A DNA stretch of 64,000 nucleotides from Anaeramoeba flamelloides. Taxonomy: Eukaryota; Metamonada; Anaeramoebidae. The notes beneath the pieces were generated by a model. That model was not told where the DNA came from and searched no databases. It was given only the letters and a program-made list of their open reading frames with translations. Location: contig JANTQA010000032.1 in assembly GCA_027625915.1 (NCBI GenBank), positions 6,076,001 to 6,140,000 on the forward strand, in the 5' to 3' direction. Each line of letters starts with the position of its first letter. Within the stretch, counting starts at the first letter, position 1. A program made the translations under genes and the position numbers. This document shows, piece after piece, positions 23,366 to 37,300 of the stretch.

Positions 23366-25301
23366 TTTGGTTGAATATCTTTCAAAAAAAAAATGAATTT
23401 AAGTGATTTTCTAAGACAAGTACAAATATATAATAAATTTCACAAAAATAAAAGCAACTATTAAAAATATATAGAACATCTTTGAAATTAATTTGTGTTC
23501 ATAGATCTAAAATAGAAATAATGAAATATTAAAATAATATTTTGGTAGAATCAAGAAAAGTAAAATTGTGAAAAGTGTTGGAATTGTGAAAAGTTATCAT
23601 TTTTTTCTGTATAAGATATCATTGATGTGTAAATTTAACTGAGATTATAGAACTCTTTTAAAGGTCTTTTTATCTCCATTTCCCTATTTTTGTCAAAAAA
23701 ACTTCTACTACTTGTAACTGGATAATAAAAGGGAAAAAATTTTCACTTTCTCTTTTTTAAAAAAGAAGTAATTTCTCAGGAATAGATGGGGATTTGTGTT
23801 CATTGTTTATTTGTTTCGTTCTTTTTTTATCATTTTGCCTGTGAATGAACTACGAATCCGAAATGACAAATTCTTAATTGAAAAAAATAAAAATGTAGTG
23901 AAAAAAATTTGCCACATTTCTAATTAAAATACAACAACAAATTTTAATTTTTTTGATTTAGTCTCCTATGGAATTTTATATAAAAATGTCTATTATTGGT
24001 GCATTTAAAAATACACAATCTCACAACTTGTCAACAATTTAAAATTAAAAAACTGTTATAAATGCTCATAAATTACCAAAAAAATAATTAACTTTTTTGA
24101 AAAAAAAAAACGAAATATATTTTCAATTCCTTTTTGTCATTTACAAAGAGTTTTTTTAAGATTTGTCTATACTTATTTGTTGTCTCATATTTTTTTATCT
24201 GTTTCTATTTTTATGATTGGATTTGGAGAAACTAATACTGCGAAATGAAATGAACAATTTTTGGAATTAATAAAAAGAAGCTCAACTAATATTTTATCCT
24301 GTTTAGATTAGGAAGTCCAGCAAATGTTTTACGGACACAAATAAAAACAAAAACAGAGGTTATTTAACATTCAATTCAAGGAAAGGTGAATAAAAATAAT
24401 TTTCAATTTATTGTTAGTTTTTGAAAAATAAACTGGAAAAATTTTTCACTTCACCAAGATTTATATCTTTTTTTTCTTTTTTTTTTACCAAGAAATATCG
24501 AGTGATTTAGAAACAGACTGTTATTGAAAATTGGTTTTTATTTGGTCTACCCCTTTTCTATTTTACACACTGGTGAAGTAAGAACTCTAAAATAAAACCA
24601 ACTTTTTCAAAATTACAAAAAAGAGAATCAACTGAAATTTTATCACTTTTAGATTTCAAAAACCAATATGAAGTTGTCTGTAATGATTTGTTTCGGTGAC
24701 AATAACAGATTATTTAATTTCAGTCCTTTCTTCAAATTTAGTTTTTAGTGGTTTTGGAAACGAAAAACATCTAAAACCAAAAATAATTAATTCTTCTGAT
24801 TGAGCCTTTTAAAAAAAGCAAAAATGATTTTGAAACTTTCCTATTTTTACAAAAGAGATTGAAATTAATGAAAATTTTCACTTAGCAAAGCTTTTTTAAT
24901 AAAAATCTTATTTCAGGTAGATCACTGATTGAAAAAGAAATTACATTTTATTTTGAAGGAATTTATCTGGAAATGAAGAAAAAGGAGTCAAATTTTTTCT
25001 TTTCTGAATACAAAATTTAAACAACAACCAAAAATATATTCGATAAAAATCGCTTTTTGTTCAGATCCATGTACCCTTTACGAGATTGATTCATTTTGCA
25101 AAGTATTATTTGATAAGAATTAAATGAATTGTAAAATAATGTAATCAGTATTTTTAAATAATTTGAACAACAATGGTTAATAGGATCAGATAATCACAAT
25201 CTTTTGAAGTTAAACAAACAAAATTGGATCGTCAAACTGCTTAATCTATTTAGAAAAATTCAAAAAAGGCTGATTATTATATTTTATTTTTTTTTTCTTA
25301 A
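23366..25301. other. Gene-free region upstream of the Furry gene
   Basis: About 1.9 kb has no coding frame over 60 codons, no tRNA and no repeat end that I could define. It presumably contains the promoter of the Furry gene, but no motif could be picked out. Confidence 0.4.
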
Positions 25302-28300
25302 ATGGAAACTTCTTTTCTTTTATTACAAAAAATCTTTTCACATTTCACTGGCCTTGCTAATTTGTATGTAAAAAAAATTTCAGGGATTGAAACTGTACAA
25401 AAATTGGATTTCAACAACGAAAAGCTTCTTTTGTCTGTTGTCGATTCATTAAAAAGTATCTCTGAAAATTCTTTTGTTACAGTATGTGATGCACTTTTCA
25501 AGTGGAGAAACCATAAAGTGGTTAGCAGTGGCATCAAAACTCAAAAGAACCGGATACAAGTAAAAAGATCTTACAGCCGAATAAAACCTCAATTTGATCA
25601 TACCATTTCGCCCAAAGAGTAAAATTCAATTTTTTTTTTTATTTTTTTTTTCTTTGTTTTTGTTTTGTAGAAAAAAAAACAAAAAAAAATGCTTTCAAAA
25701 AAAAATCACGGTCTAGTGTCTTGGAACAGTTTAACGCCTTGGAGAAAAAAGATTTTTCATTTGGTCCAATGTGTATTTCAAATTAATTCACTTTAAGAGC
25801 TACAAATTGGTTGAAATGAGATCGAAACAATTATTGTTCATTTTTACTTTATTTGTAAGAGAAGAAAAAATTGCAAGAATACAATCAATTCTTTTGGATG
25901 TCTTTTTTTTACAAAAAAATATAGAAAAACCAATTAACTTTTGTTATTTTGCAAATTAGGTTTTTCCTATTTCCCCTAAAAATGAAATCTAGATGTTCAA
26001 AAACTGATGTCTTAATATTTTAAGTTTTTTTACAAAATTTGTAATTTTTCCAAAAAACTATAAAACTTTTCCAGATGCGCCCCGAAAACACAGAGTTTAC
26101 TTTTCAAAAACTTGAGATTTCTAATAGAAAAAAATTCAATTTAATAAACAAATAAAAATTTTTGGGTTGATTTTTGTTTTCTGATTTCTGGAAATTATTT
26201 TTGATTTTGAAATTTCTGTTTCAACAGCAAAAATTTTTATTCTTTTATTAAAATGAATTTTTTTCTCTTAGAAACATCAAGTTTTTGAAAAGTAACCTCC
26301 CCCGTCACGGCACACAAGAAAAGTTCGATAGTTTTTTGGAAAAATTACAAATTTAGTAAAAAAACTTAAAATATTAAGACATCAATTTTTGCACATCGTC
26401 AGTATGAAAAAATAAAATTGAAAAAAAAAAAGTTAGACAAAACTACAACTTTCATTATCATTTCATCCTTGTTAATTGAGCTTATTTATAATATAATCAA
26501 CATTACAGTTCTTAACAATCTTGAGGCTGTTGTATTTATTGTTGTTCATAGTACCACGATTTTAAAAAGTCTCTTGTCTAGGAAAAAAGGTCTATTTTGG
26601 GGTACAAATTTTTAAATCGATGTGACAATGAATTTTCTTTAAACTCAACTTTAGGATATTTTTTTGGAGAGATAATAACTAATAGTTTTGAAAACACTCT
26701 ACTCATCTAAAAAAACTCAAATACGGAAAAAAAATAACTGATGATAAATATTGAAAGTGTCCGTCAAGTGTCGTAGAGTTCGTAGAGTGCCGTCAAGTGC
26801 CTAGCTTTTCTACAAATCAAAAGAATGGAGTAAAATCAAAGATTTAACTCAATTCTTTTAAATTATGGAAAACCTAACGGCGGTTTTCTTGAGGTTTTCT
26901 GTTTTATCTGTGAAGTGTTCTAGGTTTTTTTTACTTTTTGAAATAAACAGAAAATTTTAATAAATTTTTGGTTTATTTCGAAAAGTAAAAAAAACCTAAC
27001 GAAAATCTATTTATTTTCCAGATAAATAGAAAACTCAAAAAAACCTAACGAAAATCTATCGATTTTACAAATAAACAGAAAACTCAAGAAAACCTAACAG
27101 CGCTTTTTTTTAATTTTCGAAATTAACAGAAAATTCAGGAAAAATTAACGGCGTCTTTTTTTACTTTTTGAAATAAACCGAAAATTTCTGAAATTTTCTG
27201 TTTATTTCAAAAATTAAAAAAAACCTAACACAAAAATCAAAAAAAAAATAAAATATTTTTTCAATTTAAAAGAACAAATAATTCTTTAATAGTCAAAATA
27301 ATTGGTTCCCTATTTGAAAGATATTCATCAGATTTAAAATACTTTTAAAATATAATCAAATGACCTCTTATCTAGAAGCAAAAAAGTTTTCAAATTTTTT
27401 ACTATCAAATTGAAAAAAAATATTAATAGGAAAATTGGATTTTCCAACTTAAATTGTAAAATATCCTCAAAAATATTTTTTGATCAAAGATCCTTTATTA
27501 ACCAATAGTGTTTATTCTAATTGAAGTTATTAAAAAAGGGTAAAATTATCAAATATTTAATTGTTTTTTGAAAAAATTTTTTCATGATCGTGATGTGCTG
27601 TAAAAAGTTTAGCGAAAGAAAATTAAATTTACTTTTGGTTTATTTTAGGTTTCTTTTAATCTTTTAATATTAAATCTTTTTTGAAAAAAAATCAACAACC
27701 TATACCCAAGATTACAGATAAACGTAAACATTTTTGCTTTTAAAAAATATTCAAGACCTAAATAATAATTATGATCTGTTTTACTGTTTTAAAAAAGTGA
27801 TTACCAAAGGTTTTAAAAGTGGCACTTCAAATTTTCAAACCCATTCATTTTAATCAGTTTGGGTAACACCTTATAAAACTTTTAGACCTCGCTTTCTTAA
27901 AACAGCGTTATGAAATATTCTGTGAATTTATGAACCTACAAGATCGCATCAACAAAATTTATACTCTTGAAGGGATCTAGCTCAAAAATTACTATCCCAA
28001 AATTAAAATTAGTTTTTTTTGTGGGTGTACTCTTCCGATAAAAATGATACACAGACTAACCCTAATAAAAAAAATTTTTTATAACTTTATATAACATTTT
28101 TATAACAAAATTTCCTTTTAAATAATGATTTTTTCAATATTTTTTTAAAAAATATTCTTGTAACAGGCTTATAACATGTTACAAATTTTATAACACATTT
28201 TATATCAAACATTTATGTTATAAAAGTTTTTATTATAAAATTTGATAACATTTGAAATGTTTATAACACCTTTACAACATGTCTATAACATGTTATAAAA

Positions 28301-31300
28301 AACTTTTTTATTAGGGTAAACGCAATACTTCTGGAAGTAGGGGGGGATGGAAATTCACGTTTTTACATTTTTAATAGAGGGGGCTTCATATTTAAAACCC
28401 ATCAAAATCATTTATTTTTTGTATTTTTTAAACCACAAAAAATTACAAATAGTTAATTATTTGGTTTAAAATTTTCTGAAATTATAAACACTTTAAATAC
28501 AGAGAAACAGAATTAAATCCTTTTCTAACAAATAATTGCCAATGGGATAGAAATAAAAGCAAAAATTTCACTTTTTTTTGCTTATTCTAAATAAGATCAG
28601 ATCCCTAAATTTTTTTTGAATTTGGATAACCCCATTAATATGATTAAACATTTCCTATTGGCATTTAATATAATAATTCTTCCTATTCATAAAGGTAAAA
28701 TTTAACAGTTCAAATTTCAGATCAAACGTGTTCTGAAAGACATATTATGAATTTAGAATTCTTATTGGGTATTTCTGGAAGTACAAATAGTTAAAAGGAG
28801 AAAATTTATTACTTGTTTACTATTTTAAAAAAATCATTATACAACAAAATTTCTGTTTTTGATATTTTTTACGGCTTATTCCAAGAGCATTCATTTCATT
28901 ATTCAAGTTTCTTTATGGAATCTTTCAACATTCTTTTTCTCACAATACAAGTATTTATTGATCACAAAAAATGGTATTTTAAAATTTTTGCAATTATTCC
29001 CTTATAAAACATTAAAAGTTTTTTCAAATATCCCAATGTATTTAGAGAATGTGATCAGTGATTATTTTCATTAGATAAATTCAGGTTCCTCTTAAGAACA
29101 AGATAATTGTATGACTTAATTTTTTTATTTTTGTTATATTTTCCCTAAAAAAAATTTTTTATTGCTCAATTCAATCGAAATTTATTTATAATTGTGTGAA
29201 TCAACTATTATTATTTAAAATTGTTATTATTGTCTTTTTGGAAACAAACCTTCATCAATTATATTGACAACATCCTTGTATAAAAACAAAAACAAAAACG
29301 AAAACAAAAACAAAAACAAAAACGAAAAACAAAAAACAAAAAACAAAAACAAAAACAAAAACAAAAACAAAAAACAAAAAACAAAAAACAAAAAACAAAA
29401 AAACAAAAAACAGATAATACTCATTTCATTTTCTAATCATTTCTTCATATAAAATAAAATTCAATAATCTATAGTTTTGATAAATACACCTTTCAATCAA
29501 AAAACTATTCGACCAATTTAAAAAGCATTGCAACTGAACTAGTATTTTTATATACATCGTTAGAAATCTTTTCGAATTATAAAGGAAAAGAACTAACAGA
29601 AACTGACAAGAAAGACAAGGATGAAGAAACGCAAAAAATCAAGCACCTTTTTGAATCTTATATTGATCTATGTTTTAAACAAATTATCAATTTTGAGAAT
29701 TTATTAAAAATATCTTCTAACGAAGACATAAAAATATTAAATCTTAAAAGGGTATTATCCTATTATGAACAGCTATTAAATAAGTTATGTGAAATAAACT
29801 TTGAAAAGTGTTCAAAATTAATTTTACAACGATATATTCAAGAAAAAGTTAATTATAAACTAGTTAGAGTGGAAGCTTTAAATAAAATATTTTCTTGCAT
29901 AAGTTTAAAAGTCAATAGCGAAGACAATCTTAAAAAGTCGATTACTTTTTTAAAAAATATTTACCCATTAAAAAAGAAAAATAACAGTGGAGGAATAGAA
30001 AAATTAAAATTTTTGTCAATTGTTTTATTGAATAATTATGAAAAAATAAATTTTTTTTCAAATGATTTATTAAATACTGATAAAAAATCAGAGGAATTAA
30101 ATTTTTTTGAAAATGAAGAATGGATTAATTTAATGAAAGAATATTTAAAATTATCATTGTCCTTTTTAAAAAACTCGAAAACTATATTTTATGGATTAAA
30201 TTTAATGGTTAGTTGCCTATGTTGTCTCGATCAAAGTAATTTTGAAAAAAATGTTAATTCTTTTTTGCAAATTTCATTGAATAATAAATTATTATCAAAT
30301 AAATACAAAAATGAAATTATCAAAATCTTGTCTTATTTTGTTGAATGCATTATTATTAGATTTAGTCGTCAAATGGATGAAAAAATAATTAAAAAAATAT
30401 TAAATCAAATTGTTGACAAATTATTTTTTAATACCAAAAAATCAAAAAATATTATTTCTGACGAAGAATGCTTCCCATATTTAATTTCAATAATTTTATC
30501 TATATCTGAATATGATTTAATATTTGTAATGGAGTCAATTGTTTTGAAATTGGCCAAATCTGGCAAAACTTTATTCCCAAAGGTTTCTTTATCAATTCGG
30601 GCCTTTCATAAACTTTGGATCAAATATAATAAGGACGAAAAAGGTTACAAAAATGAAGAAAAGTATTCCAAAAATGAAAATGAAAATGAAAAAGAAAACA
30701 AAATGTTAAGAAATATCAAAAGGAAAAACGAACTCGAAAAATACTTGAAAAACTTTGAAAATTTATTAAAAAAATCGGTAAAAATTACTGATCAACAAAT
30801 TGGTAATATTAATTGGTATTCACAAAACAAAGTTCACCAAGAAATGCTAACTCGGGACAAGCCGGAATATTTACGATTTTTTTATTATTTAAGTAAGATC
30901 ATCCCGATAATTTTGCCATACCCAGAACAAATCATTTCAATTTTTGTCAAATACACGTTACACCAACAGCAGGATATTGCATTGCATTCGTTTAACGCAT
31001 TAAAAAGAATCGTTCAAAACCAACCAACCTTAAGAGCCATTATTATTCATGAATTTTCCAAATTCATTAGCGAAATACCTTTCCATTTTTTTAAACTAAT
31101 TGAATTCTCCTTAAACCAATTAAATCAACTCTTGCAAATATGGCATAACGATTTAATTACAGAAGATGGCTTCCACGATATTAGATTATTGGATCTATGT
31201 GGAAACGACGACAATTTTGAGTTAATTGTCGATTTTGATATTGAAAAAGTTGAAAGTATTTGCTTATTAATGCTCGTGTATTTGGAATCAGATGTCAAAA

Positions 31301-34300
31301 TTCTTGCTTTTAAAAATTTAGAATTGATCAATAAAATAAATAAATTATTAATAAAACAACTAAAAGAGTTTGATTATGAATTTGGCAATGAAAAAGAAGA
31401 AGAAGAAGAAGAAAACATTAAAAAAAAATTATTTCAACAAACCAGAGTAATTGAAATCTTTATTAAAAAAGCACCATTATTATTCTCAAAGACAAACGAA
31501 TATAAATGGGTACAAGGAAATGTCGTTTTCTCAATTGACTCTTTATTTCTTCAATATAAAAATTTGAAGAAAATTGAAAATAAGAATATATTAACAGATA
31601 AGGGGAATACTAATCAAGAAGACGAAGGTGAAAAAGAAGTAAAAGGAAAAACAGAAGAAGAACAAGAAGAACAAGAAAGGGCAAAAGAGGAGGAAGAATT
31701 ATTAAAACAATATAAAGAATTAATAAAATTAGAAGATTCTGTTAATGAATATAAATTTATTAATATATTTACGGAAATTATTAAAGAAATATCAATCGAA
31801 ATTCCAAATATTATTAAAAATATTTTCCCAATTTTAAAAAGCCATTTAAAGGAATTAAATGATTTTATTTTAAAAAAATCACCAGACAAAAGAACAATCA
31901 TTTTATTGAAAAAAAGTACCTCATATAACTTACAAGATGAAGTGCAAAGATGGAAAAATTATTCGATGGTTTCTTCATCGTGCTGCAATCCAGAAATTAT
32001 TGAAGAAAATGAGATCAAGTTTTTATTATTACAAATCCAAAGATTTTATAAAAGTTCTATTCCAATTCAAAAAAATGCAGCAATTTTATCTTTATCTAAA
32101 ATTAATTCCAAATCTTTTAATTATTTAAATATATTTTTAAATGATATCAGTAAAAAAATTTTTAATAAAAGTAATAAAAAAAAGGCTTTCAAAAAGGCAA
32201 ATGATCGATTAAATTCAATAACCACTGTTTATAGATTGTTTTTAGATCAATTATCTATTAAGGATTTTTTAAAAAGCCAATTTATTCAAAATGAAATTTA
32301 TCAATATATCCAGAATACAATAAATTATTTTTTAACCTCAAATTTTGATAAAAAATTAATTAATTTAACTTTAAGATATAATTTATTTTTATTATTTAGA
32401 AGATTTTCGATACTTATTAACAATAATAATCATAATAATAATAATAATAATAATAATGATAACGATAATGATAAAGATCAAGATAAAGATCAAGATAAAG
32501 GAAAAGAGAAAAAAAAAGATGATGATAAAACTGGTAATAAAAAAAAACAAAAAAAGAAAAAAGAAAAAGAGAACGAGAAAGAAAAAATGGAAATATTAAA
32601 TTTTCAAGACAGAAAAAAATATTTTGTCAAATTAAGAATTTGGACAGGAATTCAAAAAGAAGGAAAAGATAAATTTAATTTGGAACAAAACATTTTTGAA
32701 CAATATATTAATACAAAATTTAAAAATGAAGAACAAAAAAAATCCATCTTGGAAATTTTCATTAATGAATCCAAATCTATTCAATTTATATGCTTACAAA
32801 TAATGAGCGAATTATTGAAAGGACAAATATTTGAAACGGATATCTTGAAGAATGATAAATCAATAATATTAAGTTGGATTTATGAATTATTATTATCTGA
32901 TGAAGAGAATCATCATAAAGTCGCGAAAATTGCGATTCAAAATCTCTTCCAAAACAACGAAAAGGAACTATTATCATACTATTTAAAAAAATCATACTCG
33001 GCGAATGGAAACTGGGCAAAAGGATTTGTATTATCCATTTGCAGGGCATTGCATGATAAAAAAATTACACTTCCAAATGACGAATTAATAAACTTTTTGA
33101 TTTACAACATCGGATCGATCAGTAAATCAATTCGAATTGAAATAGTGAAATTATGGAACCTGTATAAAACAGAAATCCTGACAGAGGAACAGATTAAAAC
33201 CTTGCCCGTAATTACCGCTGATCAGGCAGAAATACCGGAAAGGATTTATGAGCAAAGAAGGCATTTAAGTAATTTGCTAGCACACCGGAGAAAGGACTTA
33301 TCGTTTGAAGTGATTCTTGAGGCCACTAAGAGATATACCGATTTGCAAAATGAAATCAATAACACGAACGATTTCAAAAGTAATGTTGATATACATTATA
33401 GAAAGGATTGCATTTTAGAATATTTGATACATTGGATTAAGGAATTTGAATATATACACGGCGACCCCCAATCTAAAAAGCAATTCCATCAAATTTTTGC
33501 TACATTGCTGACAATAACAATGAAGGATCGTCCATTAAATTCAAGTTTATTGGATGGCATTTGGACAGCGTTGTCGATTAAAAGTAAAAACATTTCTGGA
33601 ATTGTGCAATCGTTATTTTCTTGTTCAATTGGTAAGTTCCAAATTGAATATCTACTAACTTCAAAGCAAATTGCTCATCATTTTAATAAAATGTCAAAAG
33701 AAAAAATCCTAAAAATTGTTTTAAAAAATAATTTGTTGCAATTTTTTAAATTTAAAAACAAACAACAAGATAATAACGACAATTCTAGTAACAAAAATAA
33801 ACACGGAAACAAAGGACAAGAAAAGGAAAAGGAAAAGGAAAAGGAAAAGGGGGGGAAAAAAATTGAAAAAGATAATTCAATGGACAAAATTGCTCGATTA
33901 GATTTTGTAATTGTATTGCTAAGTGAAATAATCACCCAAATCTCAGAGTCATTAATTTTCTTAAAATTACCATTACTTTTACAAATAATTATTTTGGGAT
34001 TTGACCATAAACAGGAATTTATTAAAAGACATGCCAGATTATTATTATCTAATTTAATTTTACGTATTGTAATGAACAAAAAGGAAATAGAAAATCAATT
34101 AGCAAACGAACTCAGTAAAACAATTCTAGAGAAGATCACAGATAAAAATTATCAATTTTGGGAAAACGAAACAATATCTATAAACAATATAAATATTGAG
34201 TCCGAAATTAAATTACAACATTTTTTGACTGATTTATTAAATCTATTTTCACTTTTCGATCCAAAGCTCAAGGCAAATTGGTTTAAGGAATCTTTAACAT

Positions 34301-37300
34301 GGATTGTTTCCAAATCTAATAAAGAAATTTATGAAAATAAAAAACATTTGTTTATTATTTCAAGAAGCCATCAAATTTTTAGATGTGTCATCGATGTTCC
34401 TACTGAGATTCATCTTCAGGAATTAATTAATAATTTCCAGTTTATGGTAAATATTATTAATAAAAAAAAAACAGAATATTCTTGGATCGTTTATGAAAAT
34501 TTAAAAACATTGAAACTATTAATTACGAAAATGCAATCGCCACTCAAAATTGTTCCCAAAATCTTTTGGACATTGATTTCGTTATTAAGCACTAAAAACG
34601 AATATATCATAAAACTGATTTTAGAAATCTTTAATATCCTAGTTGATCAAGATTTTATTGAGGGTAAAAATGAATCTGAAAACAATTCTAATTCTGATTC
34701 TGTGTCGATTTATGATTTATTGATGGATTCCAAACCAAAAAGTTTTAAAAAAAAAACCAAATTCCAAGGATTACAACCTTTAGTTTTCAATGGGTTCAAA
34801 TTTGAAAGCACCTTTGAAATTACAATAATATTATTAAGTAAATTATTAACATTACCCGCCAATCAAATAATCCAAAAGGGGAATATCAAATTTGTTCAAA
34901 ACATTGCATCTCTTTTACCCTTTTTAATTGAAATTTATCCAAAGAAAAATTATACTTTTTTAAACATTGGCAATGATAATGATAATAATAATAATAAAAA
35001 TGATCTTGAGAAACAACAACAGCAGCAACAAGATGATGATGATGAAGATGATGATGATGAAGATGAAGAAATGAAATTGAAAAAATTAAAAAAAAGAGAA
35101 CAAGAATTAAATAATTTAAACAAAATTAATGAAATTATTATGAATTCAATCATATTAAATTCAGAAAAAAAAGAATTCAATGATCTGGCCAATATAATCA
35201 AAAATTTTAAAAACGGACAATATCAAAGTTCACCTGTTGATTTTATTAAAGCGATTAAAAAGCCATTTTTTGCTATATTAACACCAAAATTCAAAATTAA
35301 ATTATTTGAATTCCTCTTGGAAATGATTGGGCTGTGTACCAAAAAATATCGAATAAACTTTTTTTTGTTTTTTGAAATCTTTTTTTCAGACTTTACTTTA
35401 ACTAAAAAAAATATTTCTCAAATGAATAAAAAGATTTTTTCAAATCTAATTAAAAATATAGGAAATGAGTTTACTGGGAAAATGACAACAATAATTAACA
35501 AAATCATAAATAATTCCAAAATTAAATTTAGTAAGGACTTAAAAATTGAATACGAAACGGCCTATTCGCAAAGATCCATTAACATTTTATTATACGAAGA
35601 TAACTCTATTACACCCTTTTATAAAGGGTTGAATAGATTTCCGGTTTTAATTAATGAAAATGAAATCTTAAAAATCCGTGAACAATATAAAGAGCAATTG
35701 ATGAAAGAAAAAGAGGAGTTGAAATTAAAGGAAATGGAAAGGGAAAAGGAAAAGGAAAAGGAAAAGGAAAAGGAAAAGGAAAAGGAAAAGGAAAAGGAAA
35801 AGGAAAAGGAAAAGGAAAAGGAAAAGGAAAGGGAAAAGGAAAAGGAAAAGGAACTGGAGTTAAAGACAAAAAAAGAAAATTTAAAACTCAAAAGCAAGCC
35901 GAGACTGACAACGAATGAATCTCAAATGTTCTTAGAAGAAATTTATAATTTAGTTTCAACTGATGACGAAGAAAATTCAAATAATTATCATTCACAAAAT
36001 TCGGAATTATATTCAAATGATGAAAACGAGTATTCTGGCCAAGAAAGTATGTCGGAGGATAATGATAGCAATGAAGGTAGTGATTTTTTCCCTGAATTTG
36101 ATGAATCTCAAAATGATATTTCCAAATTAATTGGTAATTATGCTGGAGACACGTTAAGAATTAAAAAAAGTGTTACAACAACACCAATGAAAAACTTGGC
36201 AGCCTTTTTGGGTAAAATAATGTCAGACGAAGACATTCAAGATAAAAGCTCGACTAATATTACATCTAATGGAAATAGCGATGAAGAGAATTCTGAAAAT
36301 ATGAATAGTATCTTTGAAAAGAAGTTAAAAAATGAATTAAAAAAAAACATTCAAGATGAAAATAATGCAAATGAAAAAGATGCAACGGAAGATGATATGG
36401 AAATAGCAAAACAAGGTGAAGGAGGCAATGATGATAGCAACAGTGGATTAATAGAATTGGGTGAATTGGATGGCGAATTGGAAAAAGAAAATGATGATAA
36501 AGAAAATCAAAAAGAGGAATCACAGGGATTGGTGGAATTGGGAGAATTGGATGAATTAGAAAAGGAATTAGAAAAAGAATTAGAAAATCAGAATGATGAT
36601 AAAGAAAATCAAAAAGAGGAATCACAGGGGTTGGTGGAATTAGGAGAATTGGATGAATTGGAAGAAGAGTTGGAAAAGCAAAAAAGCAAAGAAAATTCGG
36701 ATAATGATAATGATGATGAGAATAAGAATAAGAATAATGATGATGATAATGCTAATGATGATGACGATGATCTTGACGATCTTGATTTTGAAGACGATAT
36801 TTTGGAATTAGAAAGAATGTTAACAATTAAAGAAACCCAATTAAAAAGAAAAAGCTCTGAAATAATTATTGAAGAAATAATAATAAATCAAGAGAAAAAT
36901 ACAAATATCAAGGAGGATATTAAAGAAAGGAACAATCAATTTGTTGAAGAATCGAAAAATAAAAAATTTGATGAACCAGTAAAATTATTAACAATTATCA
37001 ACATTACGACAAAATTAATTCAATCAAAAGTTGAACAATATTATTTCATTGATGAATGCTTATGTAATTTATTTGAAAATATTTTAAAGCAGGATTACTC
37101 AAATAAAACCATTTTTTCTGATCAATTATTAAATCAGTTCAGATATAACATGCTATATAAAGTTGATGGGGATAAGTATTATACCAAATTAAACACGAGA
37201 TTATTAAAAATAAAAAATGAAAAATTGCATAGATTCCAGAACTTTTTAGGCAATAGAACACAATTAATTCAAAAAATTATGAATTCTGATTTGCAATATA

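Larger units (their letters stand above)
25619..29474 (+). other. 3.9 kb intron of the Furry gene, filled with repeats
   Basis: GT-AG bounded. It holds an inverted-arm element (25992-26398), a family A copy (about 26410-27600), a TAA-site element (28060-28316) and an AAAAAC simple repeat (29282-29412). No further exon was recognised inside, but a short one cannot be excluded. Confidence 0.7.

Noticed and set aside
25771-25959. 62-codon frame in the Furry intron
   Set aside because: No domain, no splice sites placing it in the Furry protein, and biased composition.
28060-28316. CCCTAA motif resembling a telomere repeat
   Set aside because: It occurs once at each end as an inverted transposon terminus, not as a tandem array.
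29227-29452. Lys/Asn frame (plus) and Phe/Leu frame (minus)
   Set aside because: Both are translations of the AAAAAC simple repeat inside an intron.
29869-29871. GTG as the start of the giant Furry frame
   Set aside because: The frame stays open upstream to the acceptor at 29474 and carries Furry sequence, so this is an internal Val.
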